NCBI GenBank assembly: GCA_023443865.1
Contig: JAEZST010000022.1
Location: 434,001 to 498,000, forward strand
Direction: 5' to 3'
DNA length: 64,000 nt
DNA from: Spirochaetota bacterium
GTDB taxonomy: Bacteria > Spirochaetota > Spirochaetia > Treponematales > Treponemataceae
Of this stretch, positions 17,301 through 25,915 are shown one piece after another (position 1 is the stretch's first letter; each line of letters starts with the position of its first letter). Under the pieces are notes generated by a model that saw only the letters and a list, made by a program, of their open reading frames with translations, made no database searches and was not told the origin of the DNA. The translations under genes were made by a program, and so were the position numbers.

Positions 17301-18333
17301 CTCCGCCTGTTCCGTCCCGAACTGCTGCGCGGAACTATCGGACGCAAAGTCCTTCGGGGCCGGAGAGCCCCTTCCTCCCGTCATCCTTATCACTTCGCGC
17401 CAGGGCGATACAAGCCCGAGCGTCAATCCCGCGGCGACTATATCAAAACCCTTTCGCCACCGGGATTTGGCGGAAGCGGTGGAGCTCGTCTTGGGCGCGA
17501 AGCCGGGCGAACGGGGGGAGTCGGGCCTATTCGGATCGCTCAAGCCGCGACGAAACCGAAAGCGGTCGCTCTCGGGGCTCCGGCTCCTGGTGGTGGAGGA
17601 TAATCTGACCAATCAGCGGGTCGCCCTCGGCATTCTTTTTCGGTTCGGTTTTACCGCCGACGTGGCTTCCAACGGAAAAGACGCCCTTGACCTGCTGTGT
17701 CGGGAACGCTATGACCTGGTTTTCATGGACGTGCAAATGCCCGAGATGGACGGATTCGAGGCGACGCGGCGCATTCGCGACGGGAAATCGGGCGTACTCG
17801 ACCCCCACGTTCCCGTTATCGCCATGACCGCCCACGCGTTGAGCGGCGATCGCGAGCGCTGCCTCGAGGCGGGCATGGACGATTATCTCGGGAAGCCGAT
17901 CGTTCCCGCCGAGCTTTCCCAGGTCATCGAGAAATGGGCCCCGGGGAATAGGGGGACTAAGCGCGCGGATAAGAGAATTACGGTTCGGCGCGGCATTCCC
18001 GCCTTCGACCGTCAGGATTTTCGGGACAGGCTTTTAGACGACGCGGACCTGATGAACGCGGTCATCGGGGTGTTCAAGTCCGATATGCCCGAACAGTTCG
18101 CGACGTTGCGCAGCCTGCTCGAGCGGGGCGATTACCGGGCGGCCGAACGGCAGGCCCATACCATAAAGGGCGCCTGCGCGAATGTCGCGGGACTCCGCCT
18201 GAGAGAAGTCGCGCTGGAAATGGAAAAGGCGATCCGCGAGGGTAGGATCGAGATACTGCCCGAAGGGCTCGCCCTCCTGCAAAGCGAATACGAGGCGCTC
18301 TGCAGGGCCCTGGAAAACGAAACCGGCGACTGA
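14392..18333 (+). CDS. Multi-PAS hybrid sensor histidine kinase with two receiver domains and HPt
   Basis: 1313 residues, no membrane segment, so a cytoplasmic sensor. From the N-terminus come about five PAS-like domains (roughly 10-110, 135-245, 255-380, 385-505, 515-640). The last four have PAC-type ends such as HRDGSWIWIID and RGFMLDIS. Then come a coiled linker, a HisKA domain with His682 in NMSHEIRTPL, and an HATPase with NAVKFTEKG, RDTGIGI and GGSGLGLAIS. A first receiver-like domain (about 910-1030) lacks the phospho-acceptor (FDLMVISA where DLVLLD is expected) but keeps a Lys. A second, intact receiver (about 1060-1180) has D1113 in FMDVQMPEMDG, and an HPt domain has His1256 in AHTIKGACANVAG. 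This is a BarA-like four-step phosphorelay. No cognate response regulator lies next to it, so the target is unknown. Confidence 0.93.
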   Translation: MRFYESQPVAGLSGTPPMLLLDPDSGAVVDANGAAETFYGMPVSRLRGTDFLTLFAGTIAKTDLRALVPGATRNVMGRYSRSDGKTVYASLFFTGLRFEGADYVQTVAIGHDELPISRERYQSLLGKLFAERELFSSGPVCVIVWDTQRGWPVKYISGNAGEILGYTPLELTSFPLPYASLIHGEDLDRVEIEVEAALASGVDTFTQSYRLRRKDGEYRWFSDFSRLIRDSDGLVFEIHGYLFDETRLFETERILESERERLTDIIRGTNAGTWEWNVQTGKTIFNERWASMIGYSLAELEPTTIETWTSRVHPDDLAYTNEQLDRHFRGEDSYYECEARIRHRDGSWIWIIDRGRVSKWTEDGKPLIMFGTHQDITVRRQAQDALLAREAMYRSVFNNAPVGICQFDTSGRLQSCNDRFLYSFSLSRSAALSGTVYELADSRLADSARQVLAGKKASFDGYFFQEGVSKPRYLHTLFNPVTDGAGNVSGGMIFVEDETERNAAARSLEESQRAIAENEQRLRQIIEGTKLVIWEWNTQTRRVIHGPGWYRLMGMTDDGSDDSLDTVLSRIHTEDAGAVQAQIDRVMQTANPDFVCEYRLLKPDGSEIWVLDNGLVTERDETGQALKIRGFMLDISTQKNTELQLQNTNRNLQEAMESAERLAVEAAQANAAKGDFLANMSHEIRTPLNGVIGMTGLLLATALNSEQRYFAETIHSSGVTLLSLINDILDFSKLEAGKLEIDRVDFNLADLIGDVASGLSVSAYQKNLEFTWRIDPAIPASVSGDPSRIKQVLANLVSNAVKFTEKGEIHVSAELEQSLSANPILRFRVRDTGIGISEDKRHLLFSKFSQLDTSVSRRYGGSGLGLAISRQLAEKMGGEIGVESEAGKGSEFWFTVRVGPASNPAPSPRPARGAGKRAYVISSNSREGSHLSELLSSWDIKVTLAETAADARKEIAQARGSSEAFDLMVISACSVPNCCAELSDAKSFGAGEPLPPVILITSRQGDTSPSVNPAATISKPFRHRDLAEAVELVLGAKPGERGESGLFGSLKPRRNRKRSLSGLRLLVVEDNLTNQRVALGILFRFGFTADVASNGKDALDLLCRERYDLVFMDVQMPEMDGFEATRRIRDGKSGVLDPHVPVIAMTAHALSGDRERCLEAGMDDYLGKPIVPAELSQVIEKWAPGNRGTKRADKRITVRRGIPAFDRQDFRDRLLDDADLMNAVIGVFKSDMPEQFATLRSLLERGDYRAAERQAHTIKGACANVAGLRLREVALEMEKAIREGRIEILPEGLALLQSEYEALCRALENETGD

Positions 18334-18355
18334 GGCGCCGCCGGTCTTTTGTTGG

Positions 18356-21300
18356 TCACGCGAAGATCTTTACGATATCGAGGGGCTCCAAAACCTGGTT
18401 CAGCCCCCGCTCCACGCAGGCGGCGAAGGCGGCCGCCGTATCGAGGGAGGTGAGGCAGGCGCAGTTATGCTCCACCGCGCTGCGTCGGATTCTGAAGCCG
18501 TTGCGGTTTTTGTCGCGTCCCCTCGTCGGCGTATTGATAACCAGGGTCAGCTCTCCCTTTTGGAGCGCGTCGAGGATATTGGGCGACGGGTCTGACGGCC
18601 TTCCTATCACGTCCGCGGCCACGCCGTTGTCCTTGAGGTATTTCGCCGTGCCTGATGTGGCCGCGATGCGGAACCCGGCCTTAACGTAGCGCCGCACGAT
18701 GGGAAGGCCCTCGGCGTAGTCCCGTTCCCGAAGCGACACCGCGACCGTCCCCTTTCCCTCTTTATTCAATCGTATCTTGATTCCCGACCCGCGGAAGCCC
18801 TTGTAAAGCGCGTCTTCCCACTTCTTGGCGATTCCCAGGGCCTCCCCGGTGGATTTCATCTCGGGGCCAAGCGCGGTTTCCACGCCGTAGAGTTTTTCGA
18901 AGGAGAATACCGGCATCTTGACGGCGAAGTAGGGCGATTCCCTGAAAAGACCCGTGCCGTAGCCCAAGTCCTTCAGCTTTTCCCCGAACATGCAGCGCGT
19001 GGCGATATCCACGATGGGCACGCCGGTCACCTTGCTTATGTAGGGCACGGTGCGGCTCGAGCGCGGATTCACCTCGATTACGTAGATGTCCTCGCCCTTG
19101 GCGATGAACTGAATGTTGATGAGCCCGATTACCTTGAGCTCCTTGGCGAGCCGCTCCGAATAGTCGGCGATTTTCGCCTTTTGGCCAGCGGTGAGGTTGG
19201 GCGCGGGGTATACGGAAATCGAGTCGCCCGAGTGGATGCCCGTGCGCTCCACGTGCTCCATGATGCCCGGAATCAGTATGTCCGATCCGTCGCACACCGC
19301 GTCCACCTCGGCCTCGGTGCCCTCGATGTATTTGTCTACCAGAATCGGGTTTTCCTGGGTAATCTGGTTGATGATGTCCATGAATTCCACCACGTCCGAG
19401 TCGCGGTAGGCGATCTCCATGCCCTGGCCGCCGAGCACGTAGGAGGGGCGCACGAGCACCGGATAGCCCAGGGCGTTCGCCGCCGCGAGGGCTTCTTCGG
19501 TCGTGAATACGGTTTTTCCCGCCGCCCGGGGAATCTTCGTGGTTTCGAGCACCCGGTCGAAGAGCTCCCGGTCTTCGGCCCGGTCCACGTCCTTGGCGCT
19601 GGTGCCGAGAATGGGAACGCCCATGGCGGAAACGGCCTTCGTCAGCTTAATCGCGGTTTGGCCGCCGAATTGTACCACCGCGCCGACGGGCTTTTCGTTC
19701 TCGATAATATGCTCCACGTCTTCCGGGGTGAGGGGCTCGAAATAAAGCCGGTCGGATATGTCGAAGTCGGTCGAAACGGTCTCGGGATTGTTGTTCACGA
19801 TGATCGTTTCGTAGCCCAGTTCCTTGAGGGCCCATACGGAGTGAACCGAGCAGTAATCGAACTCGATGCCCTGCCCGATACGGATGGGGCCGGAACCGAG
19901 GACGAGGACCTTTCCCTTGTTCAGCGCGTCGTCGCCGCCCCCTCCGTGCCCCGAATGGGTCACGTGCCGGCTGAACTCCTCGTCGACGGCCTCGTTGGCG
20001 GTGGAATAGGCGGAGTAAAAGTAGGGAGTTACCGCCTCGAATTCGCCCGCGCAGGTATCTACCATGTTGTAGCCCGGCACGATGCCCATGCGGCGCCTGA
20101 GGTAGCGGATTTCCTTCTCGTCCACGTTTAAAAGCCTCGCGATCTCCCGATCCGGGAAGCCGCATTCCTTGGCCTCGAGCAGGGTATCGTAATCCTTCGC
20201 GCCGAAGGATATTCTCTTTTCTATGTCCAGAATGTGGGCGAGACGCTGGAGAAACCACCGGTCTATCTTGGTAATCTCGAAAATCTCGTCCATCGTCTTG
20301 CCGCGCCGCATGAGCTCGGAGATTTCCCATAGCCGCTCGTCCGAAATCTTTTCGGTCACCCGCTTCATCAGGTCTTCGGTGCTCATATTGGCGAACTTCC
20401 GGTGCCACAGCGACCAGACGTTCTGTTCCAGCGAGCGAATCGCCTTCATGAGCGCGCCCTCGAAGGACCAGCTGATCGCCATGACCTCTCCGGTGGCCTG
20501 CATTTGGGTGCCGAGCTTTCGCTTCGCGTTGACGAACTTGTCGAAGGGCCAGCGCGGAATCTTAACCACGCAGTAGTCCAGCGCGGGCTCGAAGGCGGCG
20601 TAGGTTTTGCCGGTAACCGCGTTCTTTATCTCGTCCAGGGTATAGCCCAGGGCGATCTTCGCGGCGACCTTCGCGATGGGGTAGCCCGTCGCCTTTGAGG
20701 CGAGCGCGGAAGACCGGCTCACGCGGGGATTCACCTCGATGACCGCGTAGCGGCTGGAGGTAGGGTGAAGGGCGTACTGTACGTTGCAGCCGCCTTCAAC
20801 GCCCAGGGCGTTGATGATGTTCATGGCGCTGGAGCGGAGCATCTGGTGGTCTTTGTCGGTAAGGGTCTGGCTCGGGGCGACGACGATGGAATCCCCGGTG
20901 TGCACGCCCACGGGATCGAAGTTTTCCATATTGCAGACGATGATGCAGTTCCCCGCGCCGTCCCGGATCACCTCGTATTCGATCTCTTTCCAGCCGGAAA
21001 TGTCCTTTTCGATGAGCACCTGGCCCACGCGCGAGAGCGAGAGGCCGTTCGGCGCGATCTCTTCAAGCTCTCCCTCGTCTTTGGCGATACCGCCGCCGGT
21101 TCCGCCCAGGGTATAGGCGGGCCGCACGATCACCGGGAAGCCGATTTCCCGGGCAAAGTCCCGGGCGTCCTCGTAGGTGGTCACGACCTTGCTGACGATG
21201 CAGGGCTCGCCGATCGATTCCATGGTGTCCTTAAAGGCTTGCCGGTCCTCGGCCTTCTTGATCGTCTCGGACTTGGTGCCCAGGAGTGTCACCCCCCGCT

Positions 21301-21628
21301 CCTCGAGCCAGCCGGAATCCGCGAGCTCCATGGCGAGGTTGAGTCCCGTCTGGCCTCCCAGGGTCGGGAGGATCGAGTCGGGTTTTTCGATCTCGATGAT
21401 CTTCTTCACCGTATCCGCCGTGAGGGGCTCAATGTATACCTTGTCCGCGATATCGCGGTCGGTCATGATGGTCGCGGGATTCGAGTTGATGAGGACGACC
21501 TCAAGGCCTTCTTCCTTGAGGGTCCTGCACGCCTGGGTTCCGGCATAGTCGAACTCGGCGGCTTGGCCGATTATGATGGGGCCCGAACCGATTACGAGCA
21601 CCTTGCGTATGTTGTTTCTTAACGGCAT
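18356..21628 (-). CDS. carB: Carbamoyl-phosphate synthase large subunit
   Basis: 1090 residues, full length for the family (about 1070). Makes carbamoyl phosphate for pyrimidine and arginine synthesis from ammonia delivered by CarA, bicarbonate and two ATP. Two homologous ATP-grasp halves are visible: the first with GSGPIIIGQAAEFDYAG and LGGTGGGIA, the second, from about residue 560, with GSGPIRIGQGIEFDY and VLGGQGMEIAY. The C-terminal allosteric MGS-like domain starts about 940. Three bases separate it from carA, so the two are co-translated. No other pyr or arg genes lie nearby. Confidence 0.98.
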   Translation of the reverse strand: MPLRNNIRKVLVIGSGPIIIGQAAEFDYAGTQACRTLKEEGLEVVLINSNPATIMTDRDIADKVYIEPLTADTVKKIIEIEKPDSILPTLGGQTGLNLAMELADSGWLEERGVTLLGTKSETIKKAEDRQAFKDTMESIGEPCIVSKVVTTYEDARDFAREIGFPVIVRPAYTLGGTGGGIAKDEGELEEIAPNGLSLSRVGQVLIEKDISGWKEIEYEVIRDGAGNCIIVCNMENFDPVGVHTGDSIVVAPSQTLTDKDHQMLRSSAMNIINALGVEGGCNVQYALHPTSSRYAVIEVNPRVSRSSALASKATGYPIAKVAAKIALGYTLDEIKNAVTGKTYAAFEPALDYCVVKIPRWPFDKFVNAKRKLGTQMQATGEVMAISWSFEGALMKAIRSLEQNVWSLWHRKFANMSTEDLMKRVTEKISDERLWEISELMRRGKTMDEIFEITKIDRWFLQRLAHILDIEKRISFGAKDYDTLLEAKECGFPDREIARLLNVDEKEIRYLRRRMGIVPGYNMVDTCAGEFEAVTPYFYSAYSTANEAVDEEFSRHVTHSGHGGGGDDALNKGKVLVLGSGPIRIGQGIEFDYCSVHSVWALKELGYETIIVNNNPETVSTDFDISDRLYFEPLTPEDVEHIIENEKPVGAVVQFGGQTAIKLTKAVSAMGVPILGTSAKDVDRAEDRELFDRVLETTKIPRAAGKTVFTTEEALAAANALGYPVLVRPSYVLGGQGMEIAYRDSDVVEFMDIINQITQENPILVDKYIEGTEAEVDAVCDGSDILIPGIMEHVERTGIHSGDSISVYPAPNLTAGQKAKIADYSERLAKELKVIGLINIQFIAKGEDIYVIEVNPRSSRTVPYISKVTGVPIVDIATRCMFGEKLKDLGYGTGLFRESPYFAVKMPVFSFEKLYGVETALGPEMKSTGEALGIAKKWEDALYKGFRGSGIKIRLNKEGKGTVAVSLRERDYAEGLPIVRRYVKAGFRIAATSGTAKYLKDNGVAADVIGRPSDPSPNILDALQKGELTLVINTPTRGRDKNRNGFRIRRSAVEHNCACLTSLDTAAAFAACVERGLNQVLEPLDIVKIFA

Positions 21629-21631
21629 GGA

Positions 21632-22747
21632 TCAAAGCCCTCCTTTGGGGGCGACGGACGGCCCGGCGGCGCCTGATTTGGCCGCGTCTATCTGTTTTAG
21701 GAAATCGTCGAAGAGGTAGGCCGTTTCCCGGGGTCCGGGACTTGCCTCCGGGTGAAACTGGACCGACGAAACCGGGCGGCCCTTGAATCGCAGGCCCTCC
21801 ACCGAGCCGTCGTTCACGTTTACGTGGCTAATCTCCGCGATCGCCGGGTCAACGGTGTCCGGCTTTACGCAATAGCCGTGGTTTTGGCTGGACATGTACA
21901 CCTTTCGCGTCGCGAGGTCCATCACCGGATGGTTGCACCCGCGGTGGCCGAATTTGAGCCTGGTGGTGTCGAAGCCCGCGGCAAGCGCCATGAGCTGGTG
22001 GCCGAGGCAGATCGAGAAAATCGGGATGCCCGAGTCCATCAATTCGCGGATATGGCGGAGGATGGGCGCGCATTCCTTCGGGTCACCGGGGCCGTTGGAG
22101 AGCATGATACCGTCGGGATTCGAGTCCAGTATCACGTAGGCCGGCGTGTCCCACGGCCATACCGTAACCGCGCAGTCGCGCGCGACCAACGAGCGCACGA
22201 TGTTGTCTTTCGCCCCGAAGTCGATCAGGCTTACCTTGCGGCGGCCCTTGCCGACGGTTTCGGGGTGCTTTCGGCTCACGCGGATCACGCTGTGCCGAAC
22301 CTGATATTTCCGTATTTCCTCGAGGCGGAGGGAAATGTCTTCGGGAAGCTGCCAGGTAACGAGTCCGTTCATGGTTCCCGCGTCGCGCAATTTGCGGGTC
22401 AGCGCGCGGGTATCGATGCCGGAGAGGACGGTGATACCGTGTCGCGCCAGAAAATCCTGAAAGGGTTCCTCGTTTCGGTAATTGCTCGGGAAGCCGCTCA
22501 ATTCGCGGACTATGAGGGCCGAGATCCAGGGCTGTTTCGATTCCATGTCTTCGGCGTTGGAACCGTAGTTTCCGATCATGGGATAGGTTAAAACCACTCC
22601 CTGACCCTCAAAGGACGGATCGGTGACCGTTTCCTCGTAGCCCATCATGCCGGTGGTAAAGACGACCTCGCAGAGGGTTTCTTTTTCTTCACCGTGGAAT
22701 TTTCCCTGAAAGACCGTTCCGTCTTCCAGTATTAAGTATCCTCTCAT
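21632..22747 (-). CDS. carA: Carbamoyl-phosphate synthase small subunit (glutaminase)
   Basis: 371 residues. Supplies ammonia from glutamine to CarB. The N-terminal CPSase domain begins MRGYLILEDGTVFQG; the C-terminal class I amidotransferase has the nucleophile Cys in FSICLGHQ and the His/Glu pair in QFHPEA. AAGAGG (22752-22757) lies four bases before ATG 22747, whereas the frame upstream (to 22825) would run through the leader hairpin, so the shorter start is preferred. Confidence 0.97.
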   Translation of the reverse strand: MRGYLILEDGTVFQGKFHGEEKETLCEVVFTTGMMGYEETVTDPSFEGQGVVLTYPMIGNYGSNAEDMESKQPWISALIVRELSGFPSNYRNEEPFQDFLARHGITVLSGIDTRALTRKLRDAGTMNGLVTWQLPEDISLRLEEIRKYQVRHSVIRVSRKHPETVGKGRRKVSLIDFGAKDNIVRSLVARDCAVTVWPWDTPAYVILDSNPDGIMLSNGPGDPKECAPILRHIRELMDSGIPIFSICLGHQLMALAAGFDTTRLKFGHRGCNHPVMDLATRKVYMSSQNHGYCVKPDTVDPAIAEISHVNVNDGSVEGLRFKGRPVSSVQFHPEASPGPRETAYLFDDFLKQIDAAKSGAAGPSVAPKGGL

Positions 22748-22762
22748 CTGTGCCTCTTTGCG

Positions 22763-22795
22763 CCGTTTTTCCAAAAAAATGCGTTTGAAAAACGG
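22763..22795 (-). promoter_or_regulatory. 5'-leader hairpin of carAB
   Basis: CCGTTTTTC (22763-22771) and GAAAAACGG (22787-22795) form a perfect 9-bp stem, right at the predicted 5' end of the mRNA and just before the ribosome site. It may stabilise the mRNA or gate translation; it is not followed by a T-run on the minus strand. Confidence 0.45.
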
Positions 22796-22804
22796 ATTTT
22801 CGTA

Positions 22805-22833
22805 AAAATACCATTTCAAGTGCATGAAATCAA
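22805..22833 (-). promoter_or_regulatory. Promoter of carAB
   Basis: Minus strand TTGATT (22833-22828), 17-bp spacer, TATTTT (22810-22805), giving a short leader of about 50 nt. The stretch 22834-23129 beyond it is AT-rich and holds no gene I accept; its only structure is the A/T hairpin listed at 23038-23079. Confidence 0.5.
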
Positions 22834-23037
22834 GGGATAATTAGGGGATGATCGGGGTTGGGCAGGCTAAAAAGGATTTGCCAATTATGCGTTTTTTAAA
22901 ATAACGCGGCTTTATTGTTAAAATATTTACAGATAAATGATCGGAAAAAAGGGGGTCAGAATATGTTATTTAAGAATTTAGGTAAAAAAAAGGTCTATTT
23001 TACCCGCATTGGGGCGCTCTTTATCGGAAATTTGACG

Positions 23038-23079
23038 TTGAAAAAAAAAGAGCCCTTTAATTTCTTTTTTTTAGTCGCT
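23038..23079. terminator. Weak A/T-rich hairpin between divergently placed genes
   Basis: A run of nine A followed by GA, a loop containing GAGCCCTTTAA, and then TTTC with a long T-run can fold into an all-A/T stem with a T-tail on either strand. On the minus strand it lies about 50 bases past the stop of the permease gene (23130), so it may end that operon. The stem is weak. Confidence 0.35.
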
Positions 23080-23129
23080 ATTGGCGCCGGGCGGACAGCG
23101 CGGGCGCCTGAGCGTTTACCTTTCGGCCC

Positions 23130-24371
23130 TTATATCCAATACAGCGCCGCGAGAGTCAACGCGATGGTTACGGGCGCGAGTATCGCTCCCGATTTAAAGT
23201 ATTCCATAAAGCCGATCCTAATGCCGTACCGTTTCGCCCCTTCCGCCATGATAAGGTTCGCGACGCTGCCCAGCAAGGTAAAATTTCCCGCGAGGGTGGT
23301 TACCCCCGCGAGCATAAGGGCGCTTCGGTTCGGATCGGGAAGGCCGTCAACGGCCGGCAGGAGGACCATGACGGCGGGGACGTTCGATATCGCCTGGCTC
23401 AGCGCGGCGGCAAACCAGCCCAGCTTCGGTCCGTCGAGCCCTTCCGCGGTTAGGGACATAAGGGACGCGTACGTGGCGGTGGAGGCGGCGGCCCGCGTAA
23501 TGACGAAAAGGCCAGAGAAAAGCACCAGTAAGGTCCAGTCAACTTCCGCGAATATCTTGTCGGGCCGTACCCTCCGCGTCAGTAAGAGGATGGATATCCC
23601 TACCAAAGCCCCTATTGCCACCGGCATGCCCGCGATCCAACAGCCCGCCATCACCGCGAAGGATACGACGCATTTTACGAAAAGGGGCCGATAGACCGGT
23701 ATGCCCTGGGCCGCCGGCCGTGCGTTCCCGGCTGTTTCGCGCGCCGCGCGCGATTCAAGGCTGCCGGCCCGAACGAAATCCTTTCGATAAAGGAGCCGAA
23801 TCAACCCGTAGGCCAAGAGCAGCGAAATCAGGGCCGGTAACGCGAGGGTTCCCATGAATTGGCCGAACCCGAGGTCCCGGGCGGTGGCGATCAGTATGTT
23901 TTGCGGATTCCCGATCGGGGTGGCCATACTGCCGATATTCGCCGCGAGGGCCAATCCGATGAGGAACGGAATCGGGTTAAGGGAGAGGGCCAGCGCGGTT
24001 TCCGCGACGAGGGGCGTGAGCATAAGCACCGCCGTGTCGTTGATGAACAGCGCGGAAAGGAGCGCGGAAACCAGCATGACTATCGCCAGGAGCGCCGCGG
24101 GCCTCGCGCTGGCGCGCAGGGAAATTCCGGCCCAGCGGAAAAAGCCGGAGAGCCTGAGGTTCGCGTTGAATACCATCATGGCGAAAAGGAGGGTAAGGGT
24201 TTGGCCGTCGATGGCCGAAAGCGCCTCGGAAATATCGAGGGAGCCCGAGAGAATCAGGGCTACCGCGCCTACCAGGGCGAGGCCAGCCCGATTTATGCGA
24301 AGGTTCGGTATTTTCCCCGCGGCCACGGCGATCAGGCTTAATATGACCAGAATATCGGTGAGCATGACCAT
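23130..24371 (-). CDS. ArsB/NhaD-superfamily anion or cation permease (SLC13-like)
   Basis: 413 residues, almost wholly hydrophobic, about ten to twelve segments. The paired blocks FINDTAVLMLTPL near 112-124 and SMATPIGNPQNILIA near 147-161 are typical of the ion transporter superfamily that includes ArsB, NhaD and dicarboxylate carriers. The second half repeats the fold (SNVPAVMVLLPAV, TLAGNFTLLGSVAN). The substrate is not readable; no arsenic or sodium genes lie nearby. It follows the TetR gene at 24418 by 46 bases on the same strand and is probably the last gene of the SDR-TetR-permease operon. No clear ribosome site precedes ATG 24371. Confidence 0.85.
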   Translation of the reverse strand: MVMLTDILVILSLIAVAAGKIPNLRINRAGLALVGAVALILSGSLDISEALSAIDGQTLTLLFAMMVFNANLRLSGFFRWAGISLRASARPAALLAIVMLVSALLSALFINDTAVLMLTPLVAETALALSLNPIPFLIGLALAANIGSMATPIGNPQNILIATARDLGFGQFMGTLALPALISLLLAYGLIRLLYRKDFVRAGSLESRAARETAGNARPAAQGIPVYRPLFVKCVVSFAVMAGCWIAGMPVAIGALVGISILLLTRRVRPDKIFAEVDWTLLVLFSGLFVITRAAASTATYASLMSLTAEGLDGPKLGWFAAALSQAISNVPAVMVLLPAVDGLPDPNRSALMLAGVTTLAGNFTLLGSVANLIMAEGAKRYGIRIGFMEYFKSGAILAPVTIALTLAALYWI

Positions 24372-24417
24372 GAGAATAGCGCGGCGGGCAGGCTTGGAAA
24401 AGCGGTTTCCGCGAAAA

Positions 24418-25065
24418 TCAGGGAGAAAAGAGCCCGTTCAGGTAGGTTTCTATCGTATTGCGGTAGGCCGCGCCAAAATCGATTTTCAGGGGCGAGAGCT
24501 CCGGATCGAGTAATACGGACCGTTGCATGGGACTATATTTCGACATGGGGTAAAGCCCGGCGGTAAGGGCGAGGTGGGTTTCCAGGAAGGCGAGCACGTC
24601 CCTGTCGCCGCGGAAGGGAAGGGCGGCCTTCAGGACCGGCATGCCCCGCTCGATCAAGGAGAGAAACGAGCGTTTGGCGTTTCGGTAAACCGACTCGCTC
24701 GCGTTCCTTTCCAGCGAAAGGGCAAGGTGGGGGTGCAGCTCCAAAAGACGCTCATGCCGGAGGAGTATTTCGGTCCACCGCTCGGAGAAGGCGCCCACGG
24801 AAAGGCCGCTTCCCAGGGAGGTAAGGATGTCCTCAAGCCAGCGGTTCAGGTCCTCGGTGAACAAGCGGAGAAACATCTCTTCCCTGGTCAAAAAATAGCG
24901 GTACAGGTTGGATTGCGATATGCCCGTATCGCGGGCGACCATCTGCATGGTCACCCCTTCATAGGGCAATTCCGCGAAAAGACGCTCCGCGGCCCCTAAA
25001 ATCTGGCGTTCCCGTTCCGCCCGCTGTTCCGGTTTTCTCGCCCGGCGCCATTCCCCGTCCATCAT
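24418..25065 (-). CDS. TetR family transcriptional regulator
   Basis: 215 residues. The HTH domain is plain: RQILGAAERLFAELPYEGVTM, then QMVARDTGISQSNLYRYFLT near residues 40-59. The ligand domain follows the Lambda/YfiR-like pattern loosely but is unassigned. It begins seven bases after the SDR stop and is co-transcribed with it. Two palindromic sites at the operon promoter (25916-25932, 25949-25965) are its likely operators, making the unit self-regulated. Confidence 0.88.
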   Translation of the reverse strand: MMDGEWRRARKPEQRAERERQILGAAERLFAELPYEGVTMQMVARDTGISQSNLYRYFLTREEMFLRLFTEDLNRWLEDILTSLGSGLSVGAFSERWTEILLRHERLLELHPHLALSLERNASESVYRNAKRSFLSLIERGMPVLKAALPFRGDRDVLAFLETHLALTAGLYPMSKYSPMQRSVLLDPELSPLKIDFGAAYRNTIETYLNGLFSP

Positions 25066-25072
25066 GGGACGA

Positions 25073-25900
25073 TTAACTCATAAAACCGATGATCCTGTCA
25101 AATATTCGGTCCCCCAGTGCGATTCGCGCGAAGACGCCCGGTTTGGCCATGAAGCCGACAAGGTACCGGCTTTTCGGCCTACGGGCGGTAACTCCCTTAA
25201 GGATCGTTTTCGCGATAACCGAGGCGTCGGTAAGGCCGCTTCCCGAATACATTTTCGCCAACTTGTTCGCCGCTTTTCCGCCTTGTCCCGCGTACGCGCC
25301 CGAAGCCGAGGCCTTTCTGAGGTTTTCCGCCGCTATGATTCCCCAGTCGGTTTTTATGGCGCCCGGTTCTACCAGAATGACGTCGACGCCGAAGGGTTTC
25401 GTTTCAAGCCGCATGCAGTCGCTCAGGGCTTCCACCGCATACTTCGTCGCGTGGTACCACCCGCCGAAGGGCGTATACATGCGACCGCCCATGGAGGAAA
25501 TATTCACGACCTTTCCGCTTCCCCGTTCCCTCATGCCGGGCAGGGCCAGCTGCGTAAGCCGGGCGAGGCCGAACACGTTTACCTCGAACTGACGGCGGGC
25601 CTCATCGATCGGAACGTCTTCTATCGCGCCGTAGGAGCCGTATCCCGCGTTGTTCACCAGAATGTCGATACCCCCCGTTTCTGAGCGAATGCGTTCCACG
25701 GCGGCAAGCATCGATCCCTCGTTCGTCACGTCCAACTCGATTATCCGCGCGCCCCGATCCCCGAGCGCCGCCATTCGTTCCGTTCTTCTCGCCGCGGCGT
25801 AAACCGTGGCTCCGGCGCCCAATAGCGCCACGGCGGTTTCCTGCCCGATTCCGGATGAGGCTCCGGTGACGAGGGCGGTTTTACCCGATAATGCACCCAT
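25073..25900 (-). CDS. Short-chain dehydrogenase/reductase
   Basis: 275 residues of the classical SDR type: cofactor turn TGASSGIG at residues 13-20, NNAGYGSYG near 85, catalytic Ser in NISSMGG and YHATK (Tyr and Lys) near 150. RR after AAA near residue 38 suggests NADP. The C-terminus is extended by about 25 residues. Substrate unknown. AAGGAG before ATG 25900 supports the start. It heads an operon with a TetR regulator and a permease, so it may modify a compound that the regulator senses. Confidence 0.92.
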   Translation of the reverse strand: MGALSGKTALVTGASSGIGQETAVALLGAGATVYAAARRTERMAALGDRGARIIELDVTNEGSMLAAVERIRSETGGIDILVNNAGYGSYGAIEDVPIDEARRQFEVNVFGLARLTQLALPGMRERGSGKVVNISSMGGRMYTPFGGWYHATKYAVEALSDCMRLETKPFGVDVILVEPGAIKTDWGIIAAENLRKASASGAYAGQGGKAANKLAKMYSGSGLTDASVIAKTILKGVTARRPKSRYLVGFMAKPGVFARIALGDRIFDRIIGFMS

Positions 25901-25915
25901 ATTCGCTCCTTTATA

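Noticed and set aside
19181..21622. Several long plus-strand ORFs across carB.
   Set aside because: Shadow frames of a highly conserved enzyme.
22963..23694. Plus-strand ORF with a good AGGGGG ribosome-like site before ATG 22963.
   Set aside because: Beyond about 23130 it is antisense to the permease gene, its later part has the composition of a shadow frame, and no domain is visible.
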